NCBI GenBank assembly: GCA_017577405.1
Contig: PIUA01000021.1
Location: 62,001 to 126,000 of the forward strand
DNA length: 64,000 nucleotides
Reading direction: 5' to 3'
Source of the DNA: Bacillota bacterium
GTDB taxonomy: Bacteria > Bacillota > Limnochordia > Limnochordales > Limnochordaceae
Shown here one piece after another: positions 57,393 through 64,000 of the stretch. Numbering within the stretch: position 1 is the first letter of the stretch; each line of letters begins with the position of its first letter. Made by a program: the position numbers and the translations under genes. Below the pieces are notes generated by a model. The model was given only the letters and a program-made list of their open reading frames with translations. It made no database searches and was not told the DNA's origin.

Positions 57393-58895
57393 TTGATTTG
57401 GTTCGGGTCGTGGGCGCAGGACCCCGTTCGTGAGGAGGACCGCGCTTTCGTCGAGCGCGTCCTCCAGCGCCGCCCTAGCCCCATGGCCGGGGTGGCGGCC
57501 CGGTGCCGGTTCGGCTTCCCGCAAGTGGTGGTCAACAGGCCCCTGGGGGACGACGGCACGCCGATGCCCACCCTCTTCTGGCTCGTTTGTCCCCTGCTGA
57601 TCCAAGAAGTGTCCCGTCTCGAAGCCCAGGGCTGGATCCGAGCCCTGGGCCAGGAAGTCGCCTCCCAGCCCGAGGCGGCCGCGGCGGAGGCCCGGGCCGA
57701 CAGGATCCACGCGCTCCTGCGGCGCCGCCTCCTGCCCGTGGCCGAGCGCCGGCGCCTGCGTGCGGAAGCGCCCCGCCTCTGGGAGCGGCTGGCGCGCAGC
57801 GGCATTGGCGGGCGGCAGCAGCGGGGCGTCAAGTGCCTCCATGCCCACCTGGCCAACTACTTGGCCCTGGGTGAGGGGTATGTGGGCCGGCGGGTGGTGG
57901 AACTCCTCCGCCAGGAGGCGGTCCCCCTGGCCGGGAGCCGGGTCTGCGGGTGCCTTGGCCCATCCCGCCCACCCTCGGCCGGCCGGGCGGCGGTGGTGGA
58001 GCTGGGGAGCCACTCCATCCGAGCGCTGGTGGCCGATCGAGCCCCCCAAGGATTGGAGCTGGTGGAGGAGCACCTCCAGGTGACCCGCCTGGGCGAAGGG
58101 TTCCAGGACGGCCGCCTCCAGGGGCCGGCCCTGGAGCGGACGCTGGCCATGGCGGGCCGCCTGGCCGCCCGGGCCCGGCGGGTGGGGGCGGATCACCTGC
58201 TGGTGGTGGGAACCAGCGCCGTCCGGGAGGCGGCCAACCGGGAGGAGCTGGCCCGGCGGGTTCAGGAGGCGACGGGCGGGGCCCTCCGGGTGCTGACCGG
58301 GGAAGAGGAGGCCCAAGCCACCTTCCGGGGCGCCCGGGTGGGGCTGAAGGTGACGGGCCCGGCCCTGGTGGTGGACCTGGGGGGCGGGAGTGTGGAGCTG
58401 GCTCAAGGGGCGGGAGCCACCCCCCGCCGGCTCCTCAGCCTGCCTTGGGGAGCCCTCCGCCTGGCCCAGCGCTTCGGGACCGGGAGGGATCCCGCCCAGG
58501 TGGTGCGTCTCCAGGCTTGGCTCAAGGAGCAGGCCCCCCTGGTCCTGGCCGGCTGGCGGGGGGCGGCCCGGGAGGCGGCGTGGATCGGCGTCGGCGGAAC
58601 GGCCACCTCGCTGGCGGCGATGGACCAGGAACTCTGCCGGTACCAGCCTGACCGGGTGCACGGCTACCGGCTCCCGCGGGAGGCGCTGAACCGTTGGGTG
58701 GCCAAGCTGGCCGCGCTCCCCCCCGAGGCCCTGGGCCGCCTGCCCGGTCTCGACCCGGAGCGGGCGCCGGTGATCCTGGCCGGCGCGGCGATCCTCGCCT
58801 TTCTCACCGAGTGGGTGGGCGCCCAGGCGCTCCTGGTGAGCACCTGGGATCTGATGGCGGGGCTCTTGGTGGCGGACGGGGCGGCGGGGGCGTAA
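57393..58895 (+). CDS. DUF501 domain fused to an Ppx/GppA exopolyphosphatase-family domain
   Basis: 500 residues. Residues about 15-170 match DUF501 (RCRFGFPQVVVNRPLGDDGTPMPT in parts, LFWLVCPLLIQEVSRLEAQG). From about 200 the ASKHA-fold Ppx/GppA domain starts (VVELGSHSIRALVAD, GTSAVREAANR, TGEEEA, VVDLGGGSVEL, GVGGTATSLAAM). It would hydrolyse polyphosphate or pppGpp. In Actinobacteria DUF501 and ppx are separate neighbours after divIC; here they are one protein. TTG start with GGGGAGGGT upstream. Confidence 0.88.
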   Translation: MIWFGSWAQDPVREEDRAFVERVLQRRPSPMAGVAARCRFGFPQVVVNRPLGDDGTPMPTLFWLVCPLLIQEVSRLEAQGWIRALGQEVASQPEAAAAEARADRIHALLRRRLLPVAERRRLRAEAPRLWERLARSGIGGRQQRGVKCLHAHLANYLALGEGYVGRRVVELLRQEAVPLAGSRVCGCLGPSRPPSAGRAAVVELGSHSIRALVADRAPQGLELVEEHLQVTRLGEGFQDGRLQGPALERTLAMAGRLAARARRVGADHLLVVGTSAVREAANREELARRVQEATGGALRVLTGEEEAQATFRGARVGLKVTGPALVVDLGGGSVELAQGAGATPRRLLSLPWGALRLAQRFGTGRDPAQVVRLQAWLKEQAPLVLAGWRGAAREAAWIGVGGTATSLAAMDQELCRYQPDRVHGYRLPREALNRWVAKLAALPPEALGRLPGLDPERAPVILAGAAILAFLTEWVGAQALLVSTWDLMAGLLVADGAAGA

Positions 58896-58930
58896 TCGGG
58901 ACGGCTGGAGCGGTTGAGCCTCAGCGCGAG

Positions 58931-58967
58931 GGAGGCCGGGGCGAACCCCGGCCTCCGTTGGTCTTTT
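58931..58967. terminator. bidirectional terminator between the Ppx fusion and the ferredoxin oxidoreductase
   Basis: GGAGGCCGGGG (58931-58941) and CCCCGGCCTCC (58946-58956) form an 11-base-pair stem closed by CGAA, followed on the plus strand by GTTGGTCTTTT. The KorB stop is at its edge. Confidence 0.9.
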
Positions 58968-59835
58968 AGGCCAACTCCGCGAGGAGGGCCTCCCGCTCGG
59001 CCTCGGTCAGTAGCCGGGGCGGGGTTTGGGCGGGGCCTCCCCCCTGCAAGACGGAGACCTGCTCCTCGTAGGTGGGCACGCCGGTCTCCCGGTAGATGAC
59101 GCCGATGGGGATCCGCTCGCCCCACTCGTGGGCCCGCTCCCACGCCTGCTCGGGGTTGGTGGGATCGTGGTCCGTCTCCTCCAGCTTGTAGACCCGCTGC
59201 TCGTAGAACTCGTAGGTGTTCACCCGGTTGTAGATGACGCAGGGCTGGAGAACGTCCACCAGCGCGTACCCCGGGTGCTGGATGGCCTGGGCGATAATCT
59301 CCGCCAGGTGCTTGGGATCCCCGGAGAAGCCCCGGGCAACGAAGGTGCCCCCGTTGGCCAGGGCCAGGGCCAGGGGGTTGACCGCCCGTTCGATGGCTCC
59401 CTCGGGGGTGGTGCTGGAGATGAAGCCCTTGGCCGACGTGGGCGAGTACTGGCCCTTGGTCAGCCCGTAGACCATGTTGTTCTCCACGATGTGGGTGATG
59501 TTGATGTTCCGGCGGATGGCGTGGAGGAAGTGGTTCCCCCCGATGCCGTAGCCATCGCCGTCGCCCGTCACCGCGATGACGTGGAGGCCCGGGTTGGCCA
59601 GCTTGGCCCCCTGGGCGATGGGAAGGGCCCGGCCGTGCAGGGTGGTGAAGCCGTTGGCATTGATGTAGTCGGGCAGCTTGCTCCCGCACCCGATCCCCGA
59701 CACGAAGAGCACCTCGTGGGGCCAGATCTCCAGTTGGGCCAAGGCCTGCTTGATGGCGTTCAGGATGCCGAAGTCCCCGCACCCGGGGCACCAGGTGGGT
59801 CGGTTCTCGCTCTTATACAGCTTGAGATCCAGCAT
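58966..59835 (-). CDS. korB: 2-oxoacid:ferredoxin oxidoreductase, beta subunit
   Basis: 289 residues. CPGCG (Cys16, Cys19), Cys50 in GIGCGS and a fourth Cys in LQPCV fit the 4Fe-4S cluster. TPP binding shows in VTGDGDGYGIGGNH. It completes a 2-oxoglutarate-type (Kor/Oor) synthase with the next gene upstream; pyruvate or branched acids are possible substrates. Its ATG lies 23 bases inside the alpha gene, after GAAGGAGG. Confidence 0.93.
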   Translation of the reverse strand: MLDLKLYKSENRPTWCPGCGDFGILNAIKQALAQLEIWPHEVLFVSGIGCGSKLPDYINANGFTTLHGRALPIAQGAKLANPGLHVIAVTGDGDGYGIGGNHFLHAIRRNINITHIVENNMVYGLTKGQYSPTSAKGFISSTTPEGAIERAVNPLALALANGGTFVARGFSGDPKHLAEIIAQAIQHPGYALVDVLQPCVIYNRVNTYEFYEQRVYKLEETDHDPTNPEQAWERAHEWGERIPIGVIYRETGVPTYEEQVSVLQGGGPAQTPPRLLTEAEREALLAELA

Positions 59836-61591
59836 GGACGGCCGCCTCCTTCAGGTTCTGCAGGACGTAATCCGGGGTGATGGCGCGCCCGTCGAAGCGG
59901 GTGATGAGGTGATCGGCCTTCCGCCCCGTCTCGCTGGCGAGCAGCCGGGCGAACTGGCCGGTGTAGTTCTCCTCCACCACCACCAGACGGCGGGTGCGGG
60001 CCAAGGCTTCCTCCGCGGCCGGCGGGAAGGGCCAGAGGTCCGTAAAGTGGAGCAGGTTGGCCGTCCCGGGCCGCTCCTCGTTGAGGATCTCGACGGCCTC
60101 GAAGAGCGCGCCCAGGGTGGAGCCCCACCCCACCAGGGTGATCTCCGCGTCGGCAGGCCCGTAGAGGGTGGGGCCTTGCATCTCGGCCCGGGCCGTCTCC
60201 AGCTTCCGCATCCGCTTGGGATGCTGCTGGAGGCGGTTGGCCGCATCCTCGCTCTCGAAGGCGCCGTACTCGGTGTGCTCGTCGCTCGGCGTGGTGTAGA
60301 CCGCCTTGGGATGACCGGGCAGCGCCCGGGGCGAGATGCCGCTCTCAGTCACCCGGAAGCGGGCGTACCGCTCCTCCAGCTGGTCCAGGGCCGCCCCATC
60401 CAAAAGCTCGCCCCGATCAATGGTCACCTCGTCGAAGGGGAGGTCCTCCAGGTCGACGGTCTCCAGGCTGCTGGCCAGGAAGCCGTCGGTCAGGATGATC
60501 ACCGGCGTCTGGTACTTGTCCGCCAGGTTGAAGGCCCGGTAGCCCGCCTCGAAGCACTGGCGGACGTTGCCCGGCGCCAGGATCAGCCGGGGGAACTCGC
60601 CGTGGGCCAGGTGGGTGACGAAGAGCAGGTCCCCCTGGTCCGTCCGGGTAGGCATCCCCGTCGATGGTCCGGGCCGCATGGCGTTGACCACCACCAGCGG
60701 CACCTCGGCCATGCCCGCGAGCCCCAAGGCCTCCACCATCAAGGAGAGGCCGCCCCCGGAGGTGGCGGTCATAGCCCGGGCCCCGACGTAGGAGGCGCCG
60801 ATGGCCATGGTGATGGCCGCGATCTCGTCTTCCATCTGCTTGCTGACCACGCCGTACTTGGGCCCCTGGGCCGTCAGCCACTCGAAGATGGACGACGCGG
60901 GGGTCATGGGGTAGGCCGAGATGAACCGGCACCCCCCGGCGAGGGCTCCCATGGCGATGGCCTGGTTGCCGTTGAGCAGGTACCGGCGCGGCGCGTTGGC
61001 GACCTTGGGCAGCTTCCAGGGGAAGCGGTCGGCGTACCGCTCGCCGGCCGTCTCATAGGCGGCCCGGGCCACCTTCAGGTTGGCCTCGGCCACGGCCGCC
61101 CCCTTCTTGCTGCCGAAGTTGTCCAAGATCACGCTTTCCACGTGGCTCAGATCCAGCCCCATGACCGCGGTGGCCGCCCCGAGGGCGGCGGTGTTGACCA
61201 TGATCCGGCTGCCGCCCACCTTCTCCGCCAGCTCCCGCAAGGGGAGGGGGAAGAGCTGGACCCCTGCCGCCGCCACCTGGGCCTCGGGCACCTTCATCCC
61301 TTCGTCGTAGATGATGGCGCCTTCGGGAACCAGCTCACCCAAGTGGGTGGTGACCGCCTGCGGGTTGAAGGCCAGGAGCAGGTGAAGGTGGTCCCGATGG
61401 ACGCGCACCTTCTCCGCGCTGGCACGGATGAGATACGAGTTGTGCCCGCCGCGGATCCGGGACATGTAATCGCTGGCCGTGTAGACGTACAGGCCGGCGC
61501 GGGTCAGGGCCCTGGCAAAACCGGCGCCGTTGGACTCCACGCCCTGACCGGCCTCACCGGCGAGCTTCAGACTCAGGTCTTGGACCGGCAT
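59813..61591 (-). CDS. korA: 2-oxoacid:ferredoxin oxidoreductase, fused gamma-alpha subunit
   Basis: 592 residues. Gamma-type domain at about 1-185 (GEAGQGVESNGAGFARAL), then the pyrimidine-binding alpha domain from about 195 (NGNQAIAMGALAGGCRFISAYPMTPASSI in parts, TATSGGGLSLMVEA). With KorB it converts a 2-oxoacid, CoA and oxidised ferredoxin to acyl-CoA, CO2 and reduced ferredoxin. If 2-oxoglutarate is the substrate, SucCD in the window can use the succinyl-CoA. ATG 61591 has AGGAGG eight bases upstream. Confidence 0.93.
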   Translation of the reverse strand: MPVQDLSLKLAGEAGQGVESNGAGFARALTRAGLYVYTASDYMSRIRGGHNSYLIRASAEKVRVHRDHLHLLLAFNPQAVTTHLGELVPEGAIIYDEGMKVPEAQVAAAGVQLFPLPLRELAEKVGGSRIMVNTAALGAATAVMGLDLSHVESVILDNFGSKKGAAVAEANLKVARAAYETAGERYADRFPWKLPKVANAPRRYLLNGNQAIAMGALAGGCRFISAYPMTPASSIFEWLTAQGPKYGVVSKQMEDEIAAITMAIGASYVGARAMTATSGGGLSLMVEALGLAGMAEVPLVVVNAMRPGPSTGMPTRTDQGDLLFVTHLAHGEFPRLILAPGNVRQCFEAGYRAFNLADKYQTPVIILTDGFLASSLETVDLEDLPFDEVTIDRGELLDGAALDQLEERYARFRVTESGISPRALPGHPKAVYTTPSDEHTEYGAFESEDAANRLQQHPKRMRKLETARAEMQGPTLYGPADAEITLVGWGSTLGALFEAVEILNEERPGTANLLHFTDLWPFPPAAEEALARTRRLVVVEENYTGQFARLLASETGRKADHLITRFDGRAITPDYVLQNLKEAAVHAGSQAV

Positions 61592-61910
61592 CGGTCGATC
61601 CTCCTAGCTAGCGGCAGAGAGGACAGCCCCCGGGGCCCGGCCCCGGCAGGCGTCGGGACCGCGTCTCTGATACGAACCGTAACCATTATAGCGTGAAACG
61701 CGGGAAAGAAGAGGCCGGGGAAGGCCTTGGGAGCGCCCTTCCCCGCTGGTGGGACAAGAATCCAGTATACTCGCCAGAGCTGAAGCCGGGTGCGCCCCTA
61801 TTCGGAAAGGGAAGCCGGTCCGGCAGGCCTTCCGGGTGACTGGGGCCGGACGGGCCCAGAGGAACCTTGGGCGGCCTGTCTGGCCTTCCGGCAGGTGCCA
61901 ACAAGAGCAT

Positions 61911-61930
61911 GGCCGGCCCTAGGGCCGGCC
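61911..61930. repeat. 20-base perfect G:C palindrome
   Basis: GGCCGGCCCT followed directly by AGGGCCGGCC. It lies 37 bases beyond the 3' end of the minus-strand tRNA-Leu and could end that transcript or be a protein site. No T run follows on the minus side. Confidence 0.7.
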
Positions 61931-61966
61931 CGACGATTTCAGGCGCCACGGAGGCACCCGGGGGCT

Positions 61967-62051
61967 TGGTGCCGGGAGCGGGATTCGAACCCGCACGCCT
62001 TGCGGCAGAGGATTTTAAGTCCCCGGCGTCTACCTGTTCCGCCATCCCGGC
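61967..62051 (-). tRNA. tRNA-Leu (anticodon TAA)
   Basis: 85 bases with the long variable arm typical of tRNA-Leu. Acceptor GCCGGGA pairs with TCCCGGC, discriminator A, CCA encoded. The anticodon loop is CTTAAAA. No clear promoter was seen just upstream on the minus strand. Confidence 0.95.
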
Positions 62052-62196
62052 TCAGGGCGTGCCGACCGGATGCTCGACGCCTCACCCGTCATCCTACCCC
62101 AGAAGGCTTCTGCCGTGCAAGAGGTTCGGTGGCTCCAGGTCCGGCCGCGAGGGAGCAGGGATCGGCCCCCGGACCGGGAACCAGAGAGGGGATCTC

Positions 62197-62250
62197 TTGT
62201 CAACACCATGTACACACCTTGTCCACATGTTGTCCACAGTTTGTGGATAA
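62197..62250. promoter_or_regulatory. array of DnaA boxes with 11-base spacing
   Basis: Box-like nine-mers start at 62197 (TTGTCAACA), 62208 (ATGTACACA, weak), 62219 (TTGTCCACA) and 62230 (TTGTCCACA), each exactly 11 bases apart, followed by a perfect consensus box on the other strand, TGTGGATAA at 62242-62250 (TTATCCACA reversed). The 11-base period puts the sites on one face of the helix. It lies 79 bases before the small HTH gene. No dnaA, dnaN or clear AT-rich unwinding element is next to it. Confidence 0.8.
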
Positions 62251-62328
62251 GTTTGGCGAAGGGTTCAAGGCCTGGGACGGGCCCGGGGCCGGGCCCAGGG
62301 ATGAGCGGCGTGGCGGGGAGGCACGGCG

Positions 62329-62613
62329 GTGCAGATCGAGATCCGGGGGGCTGAACGCCTCAGTTTCCGAGAACGGCAGGTGGTGGCCCTCAAGGAGATG
62401 GGGCTGACCAACCAGGAGGTGGCCCGACGGCTGGGCCTCAGCCCCTCCAGCGTCGCGACCCTCTACCACCGGGCGAAGACCAAGGGGTACCAAGTCGTCA
62501 TTGTCCTGTCGGGGGATCCGCTCAACCTCTTTGCCCCCGATGAGGGCCCGGGCCATGGGGACGGCGGAGACGGGGACGAAGGTTCGGACGACGAGGTGGT
62601 GGAGGACAGCTAG
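62329..62613 (+). CDS. small sigma-region-4/LuxR-type HTH protein
   Basis: 94 residues. The first 55 are a helix-turn-helix (LSFRERQVVALKEMGLTNQEVARRLGLSPSSVATLYHRAK in parts). A short beta-rich part (GYQVVIVLSGDPLNLF) and an acidic Gly/Asp/Glu tail follow. No sensor domain is present. GTG start with GGGGAGG seven bases upstream. Because of the DnaA-box array in front it may be controlled by DnaA, or act on replication. Confidence 0.75.
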   Translation: MQIEIRGAERLSFRERQVVALKEMGLTNQEVARRLGLSPSSVATLYHRAKTKGYQVVIVLSGDPLNLFAPDEGPGHGDGGDGDEGSDDEVVEDS

Positions 62614-62701
62614 GACGGAGGAGGTTTCGGGGGGCTTCGCGGCTCCTGATCGGGAACGCCAACGCGAAAAGGGGAGGGCTCAGCCCTCCCCTCGTCGCGT
62701 C

Positions 62702-62778
62702 TGGTAGCGGCGGCTGGACTCGAACCAGCGACCCTGCGGGTATGAACCGCATGCTCTAACCAACTGAGCTACGCCGCC
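62702..62778 (-). tRNA. tRNA-Met (elongator, anticodon CAT)
   Basis: 77 bases. Acceptor GGCGGCG with CGCCGCT (G1-U72 pair as in B. subtilis elongator tRNA-Met), A73, CCA encoded, anticodon loop TTCATAC. It lacks the initiator features. A lysidine-modified tRNA-Ile is less likely. Confidence 0.9.
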
Positions 62779-62789
62779 GTGCGCTTGCC

Positions 62790-62818
62790 ATTATACCGGC
62801 TTGGGGCCCCGGGGTCAA
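62790..62818 (-). promoter_or_regulatory. sigma-A promoter of tRNA-Met
   Basis: On the minus strand TTGACC (62813-62818), 17 bases, TATAAT (62790-62795), 12 bases from the tRNA 5' end. Confidence 0.85.
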
Positions 62819-62917
62819 GAGCTTGACAGGTTCGAAGCGGCTCTTCAGGGTTCCCCGAAGGTTCGGGTGGCCCCGGCGGGGCTGGGCCGTGGTGTGGTCC
62901 GGGTGAAGGAGGTGGGG

Positions 62918-63067
62918 GTGACAAAGCACCCGGGTGGTCGTCCGGTCGGATCGGGCAATCTGCCCTATCCAAGTTGGGACATTCGGCCATTTCCTCTCGG
63001 GTGTGCACCGGATCACAATGAGGGTGCGATCCCACCCGTGATCGGTGCAGGCGCCGGTCCGGAGTAA
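62918..63067 (+). CDS. doubtful short frame before doxX
   Basis: A 49-codon GTG frame (MTKHPGGRPVGSGNLPYPSW and so on) follows AAGGAGGTG and ends 12 bases before the doxX start. Its third codon positions are not G/C-biased as in the real genes here, and no family is recognised, so it may be a leader or chance. The rest of 62819-63079 shows nothing clear. Confidence 0.2.
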   Translation: MTKHPGGRPVGSGNLPYPSWDIRPFPLGCAPDHNEGAIPPVIGAGAGPE

Positions 63068-63079
63068 GGAGGTCCCACG

Positions 63080-63589
63080 ATGCAGGCGATCGGGCGCCTT
63101 CTCCTCACCCTGTTGCGGGTCTATGTCGGGTACATCTGGCTCCAGTCGGGTCTCCACAAGCTGACCAATCCGGCCTGGTTCGGCGAGGGGGCCGGGACGG
63201 CCATCAGCGGTTTCTTCAACGGTGTTCTCGCCAAGGCCAGCGGCGAGAACCCTGTGGTCCAGGGCTGGTATGCGTCCTTCATCGAGAACGTGGCGATGCC
63301 CAACGCCACCCTCTTCAGCTACCTGATTGTCTTGGGCGAGGTGCTGGTGGGTCTCGCCCTGATCGTGGGGGTCTTCACCACCTTTGCCGCCCTCATGGGA
63401 GCCTTCATGAACCTGAACTTCCTCCTGGCGGGGACCTTGAGCAGCAATCCCATGATGCTGGCCATGCAGGCGGTCATTGTCTGGGCCGGGATGGCTGCCG
63501 GGTACTACGGGCTTGACTACTTTGTCCGTCCCTGGCTTCAGGCCACATGGCAGCGGCTCAAGGCACGGGTCGCGGCCCAAGCGGCCTGA
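63080..63589 (+). CDS. DoxX family membrane protein
   Basis: 169 residues. Four hydrophobic helices; LLRVYVGYIWLQSGLHKL, then FSYLIVLGEVLVGLALIVGVFT and a C-terminal MAAGYYGLDYFV, close to the DoxX/TQO small-subunit family. Relatives include the thiosulfate:quinone oxidoreductase small subunit and uncharacterised redox-linked proteins; the partner large subunit is not in the window. ATG with AAGGAGG upstream. It stands alone between tRNA genes. Confidence 0.85.
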   Translation: MQAIGRLLLTLLRVYVGYIWLQSGLHKLTNPAWFGEGAGTAISGFFNGVLAKASGENPVVQGWYASFIENVAMPNATLFSYLIVLGEVLVGLALIVGVFTTFAALMGAFMNLNFLLAGTLSSNPMMLAMQAVIVWAGMAAGYYGLDYFVRPWLQATWQRLKARVAAQAA

Positions 63590-63660
63590 ACCCGGGGAGG
63601 GCTGGGTATCCTGGCCAGCTCGACGCGCCTGGATCGGGATCCCGTGAGGGGAGCGGGAGT

Positions 63661-63691
63661 GCGGGCCGGTGTCTCTGAGGCGCCGGCCCGC
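63661..63691 (+). terminator. hairpin after doxX
   Basis: GCGGGCCGG (63661-63669) pairs with CCGGCCCGC (63683-63691). Only a short T run follows. Confidence 0.5.
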
Positions 63692-63712
63692 GAGGTTTGA
63701 CGGCTGAACCGC

Positions 63713-63741
63713 TTGACGAGAGGCCGCCGGCTGGGTATACT
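63713..63741 (+). promoter_or_regulatory. sigma-A promoter of tRNA-Lys
   Basis: TTGACG (63713-63718), 17 bases, TATACT (63736-63741). Confidence 0.8.
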
Positions 63742-63774
63742 CATAGCTGCGGTTTGGAGATCGCCGCAGGACGT

Positions 63775-63850
63775 GGGCCGTTAGCTCAATTGGTAGAGCA
63801 GGAGACTCTTAATCTCAAGGTTCTGGGTTCGAGTCCCAGGCGGCCCACCA
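63775..63850 (+). tRNA. tRNA-Lys (anticodon CTT)
   Basis: 76 bases. Acceptor GGGCCGT with GCGGCCC, A73, CCA encoded; anticodon loop CTCTTAA; T arm CTGGG-TTCGAGT-CCCAG. Confidence 0.95.
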
Positions 63851-63861
63851 AGGAAACAGGG

Positions 63862-63888
63862 AGAGCGGGGCATGCCCCGCTCTTTTTC
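63862..63888 (+). terminator. Rho-independent terminator of tRNA-Lys
   Basis: AGAGCGGGGC (63862-63871) pairs with GCCCCGCTCT (63874-63883), followed by TTTTT. The last 110 bases of the window after it hold nothing I can name. Confidence 0.92.
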
Positions 63889-64000
63889 GTTGTCCCGGCA
63901 GGCAAGCGCCGCCGCGCGAGGGTTGCCGGGTCCGCCTGCCCCCGGGCGGGAGCCTGAGGCCGCCTGGCCCCAGGCTCAGTCCATGAGCGTCCCACCGTTG

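Noticed and set aside
62190-62260. Chromosomal replication origin
   Set aside because: DnaA boxes are present, but there is no adjacent dnaA/dnaN, no clear AT-rich unwinding region, and parB with parS points to an origin near the other end of the window. Kept as a DnaA site only.
1-64000. CRISPR arrays, insertion sequences, prophage, toxin-antitoxin or restriction genes
   Set aside because: No regularly spaced repeats, transposase or integrase motifs, or matching gene families were seen. MazG here is the housekeeping pyrophosphohydrolase.

Overview
The window is clearly G+C-rich by eye, uses many GTG and some TTG starts, and carries endospore genes (yyaC, spoVT, yabP, yabQ, a SPOCS-LysM protein, a SpoIID-domain protein, veg) with Firmicutes-type gene strings. 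I infer a high-GC, endospore-forming, deep-branching Firmicute of the Thermaerobacter / Symbiobacterium / Limnochordia kind; the genus cannot be fixed from the sequence. The ferredoxin-dependent 2-oxoacid oxidoreductase and formate-THF ligase suggest a metabolism with strong reduced-ferredoxin and one-carbon routes.

Layout. 0-4.2 kb: end of an origin-proximal partition cluster (parB end, a perfect parS, a PilZN-MinD/FlhG fusion, a membrane LytM peptidase, a bactofilin, yyaC on the minus strand). 4.3-16.3 kb: a metabolic island: TPR protein, sucCD, the full glycine cleavage system gcvT-H-PA-PB, lipM for lipoylating GcvH, a prephenate dehydratase fused in frame to a degenerate M24 domain, and fhs on the minus strand. 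16.3-19.6 kb (minus): a large phosphatase-like polytopic membrane protein and a membrane-anchored parvulin foldase. 19.8-29.5 kb: the rpsF-ssb-rpsR-rplI string running into aroE, a TPR protein, a GGDEF cyclase, DnaD and the DnaB helicase, largely by overlapping stops and starts. 29.5-32.5 kb: yabE-like, rsmA, ykuK and veg with two tandem strong promoters. 32.6-38.9 kb: a little-known cluster that looks like a spore-envelope module: three minus-strand genes (one LysM, two unknown), a trypsin-like protease, a peptidoglycan-binding/GH18 protein and a SPOCS-LysM protein, with mother-cell-sigma-like CATAnnnT boxes. 39-48.9 kb: aminotransferase, D,D-carboxypeptidase, ispE, GntR, nucleotidyltransferase, purR, tRNA-Gln, glmU, prs, rplY, pth. 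49-57.3 kb: mfd, spoVT, mazG and hup (both minus), spoIID-like, yabP, yabQ, divIC, S1 protein. 57.4-64 kb: a DUF501-Ppx/GppA fusion, a two-subunit 2-oxoacid:ferredoxin oxidoreductase (minus), tRNA-Leu, a helically phased DnaA-box array, a small HTH protein, tRNA-Met, DoxX and tRNA-Lys.

How it fits together. Genes that in Bacillus subtilis lie on opposite sides of oriC (parB-yyaC-rpsF-ssb-rpsR-rplI-dnaC on one side; yabE-ksgA-veg-ispE-purR-glmU-prs-ctc-pth-mfd-spoVT-yabPQ-divIC-yabR on the other) run here as one co-oriented string. Fhs and the glycine cleavage system share the tetrahydrofolate one-carbon pool. SucCD and the 2-oxoacid:ferredoxin oxidoreductase could interconvert succinate, succinyl-CoA and 2-oxoglutarate. 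The observations I would look at first are the DnaA-box array (62197-62250), the stop-less pheA-M24 junction with an internal ribosome-binding site (13471-13487), the PilZN-MinD fusion beside parS, the spore-envelope cluster at 32.6-38.9 kb, and a possible 34-residue gene at 7072-7176. I saw no CRISPR array, insertion sequence, rRNA or prophage.
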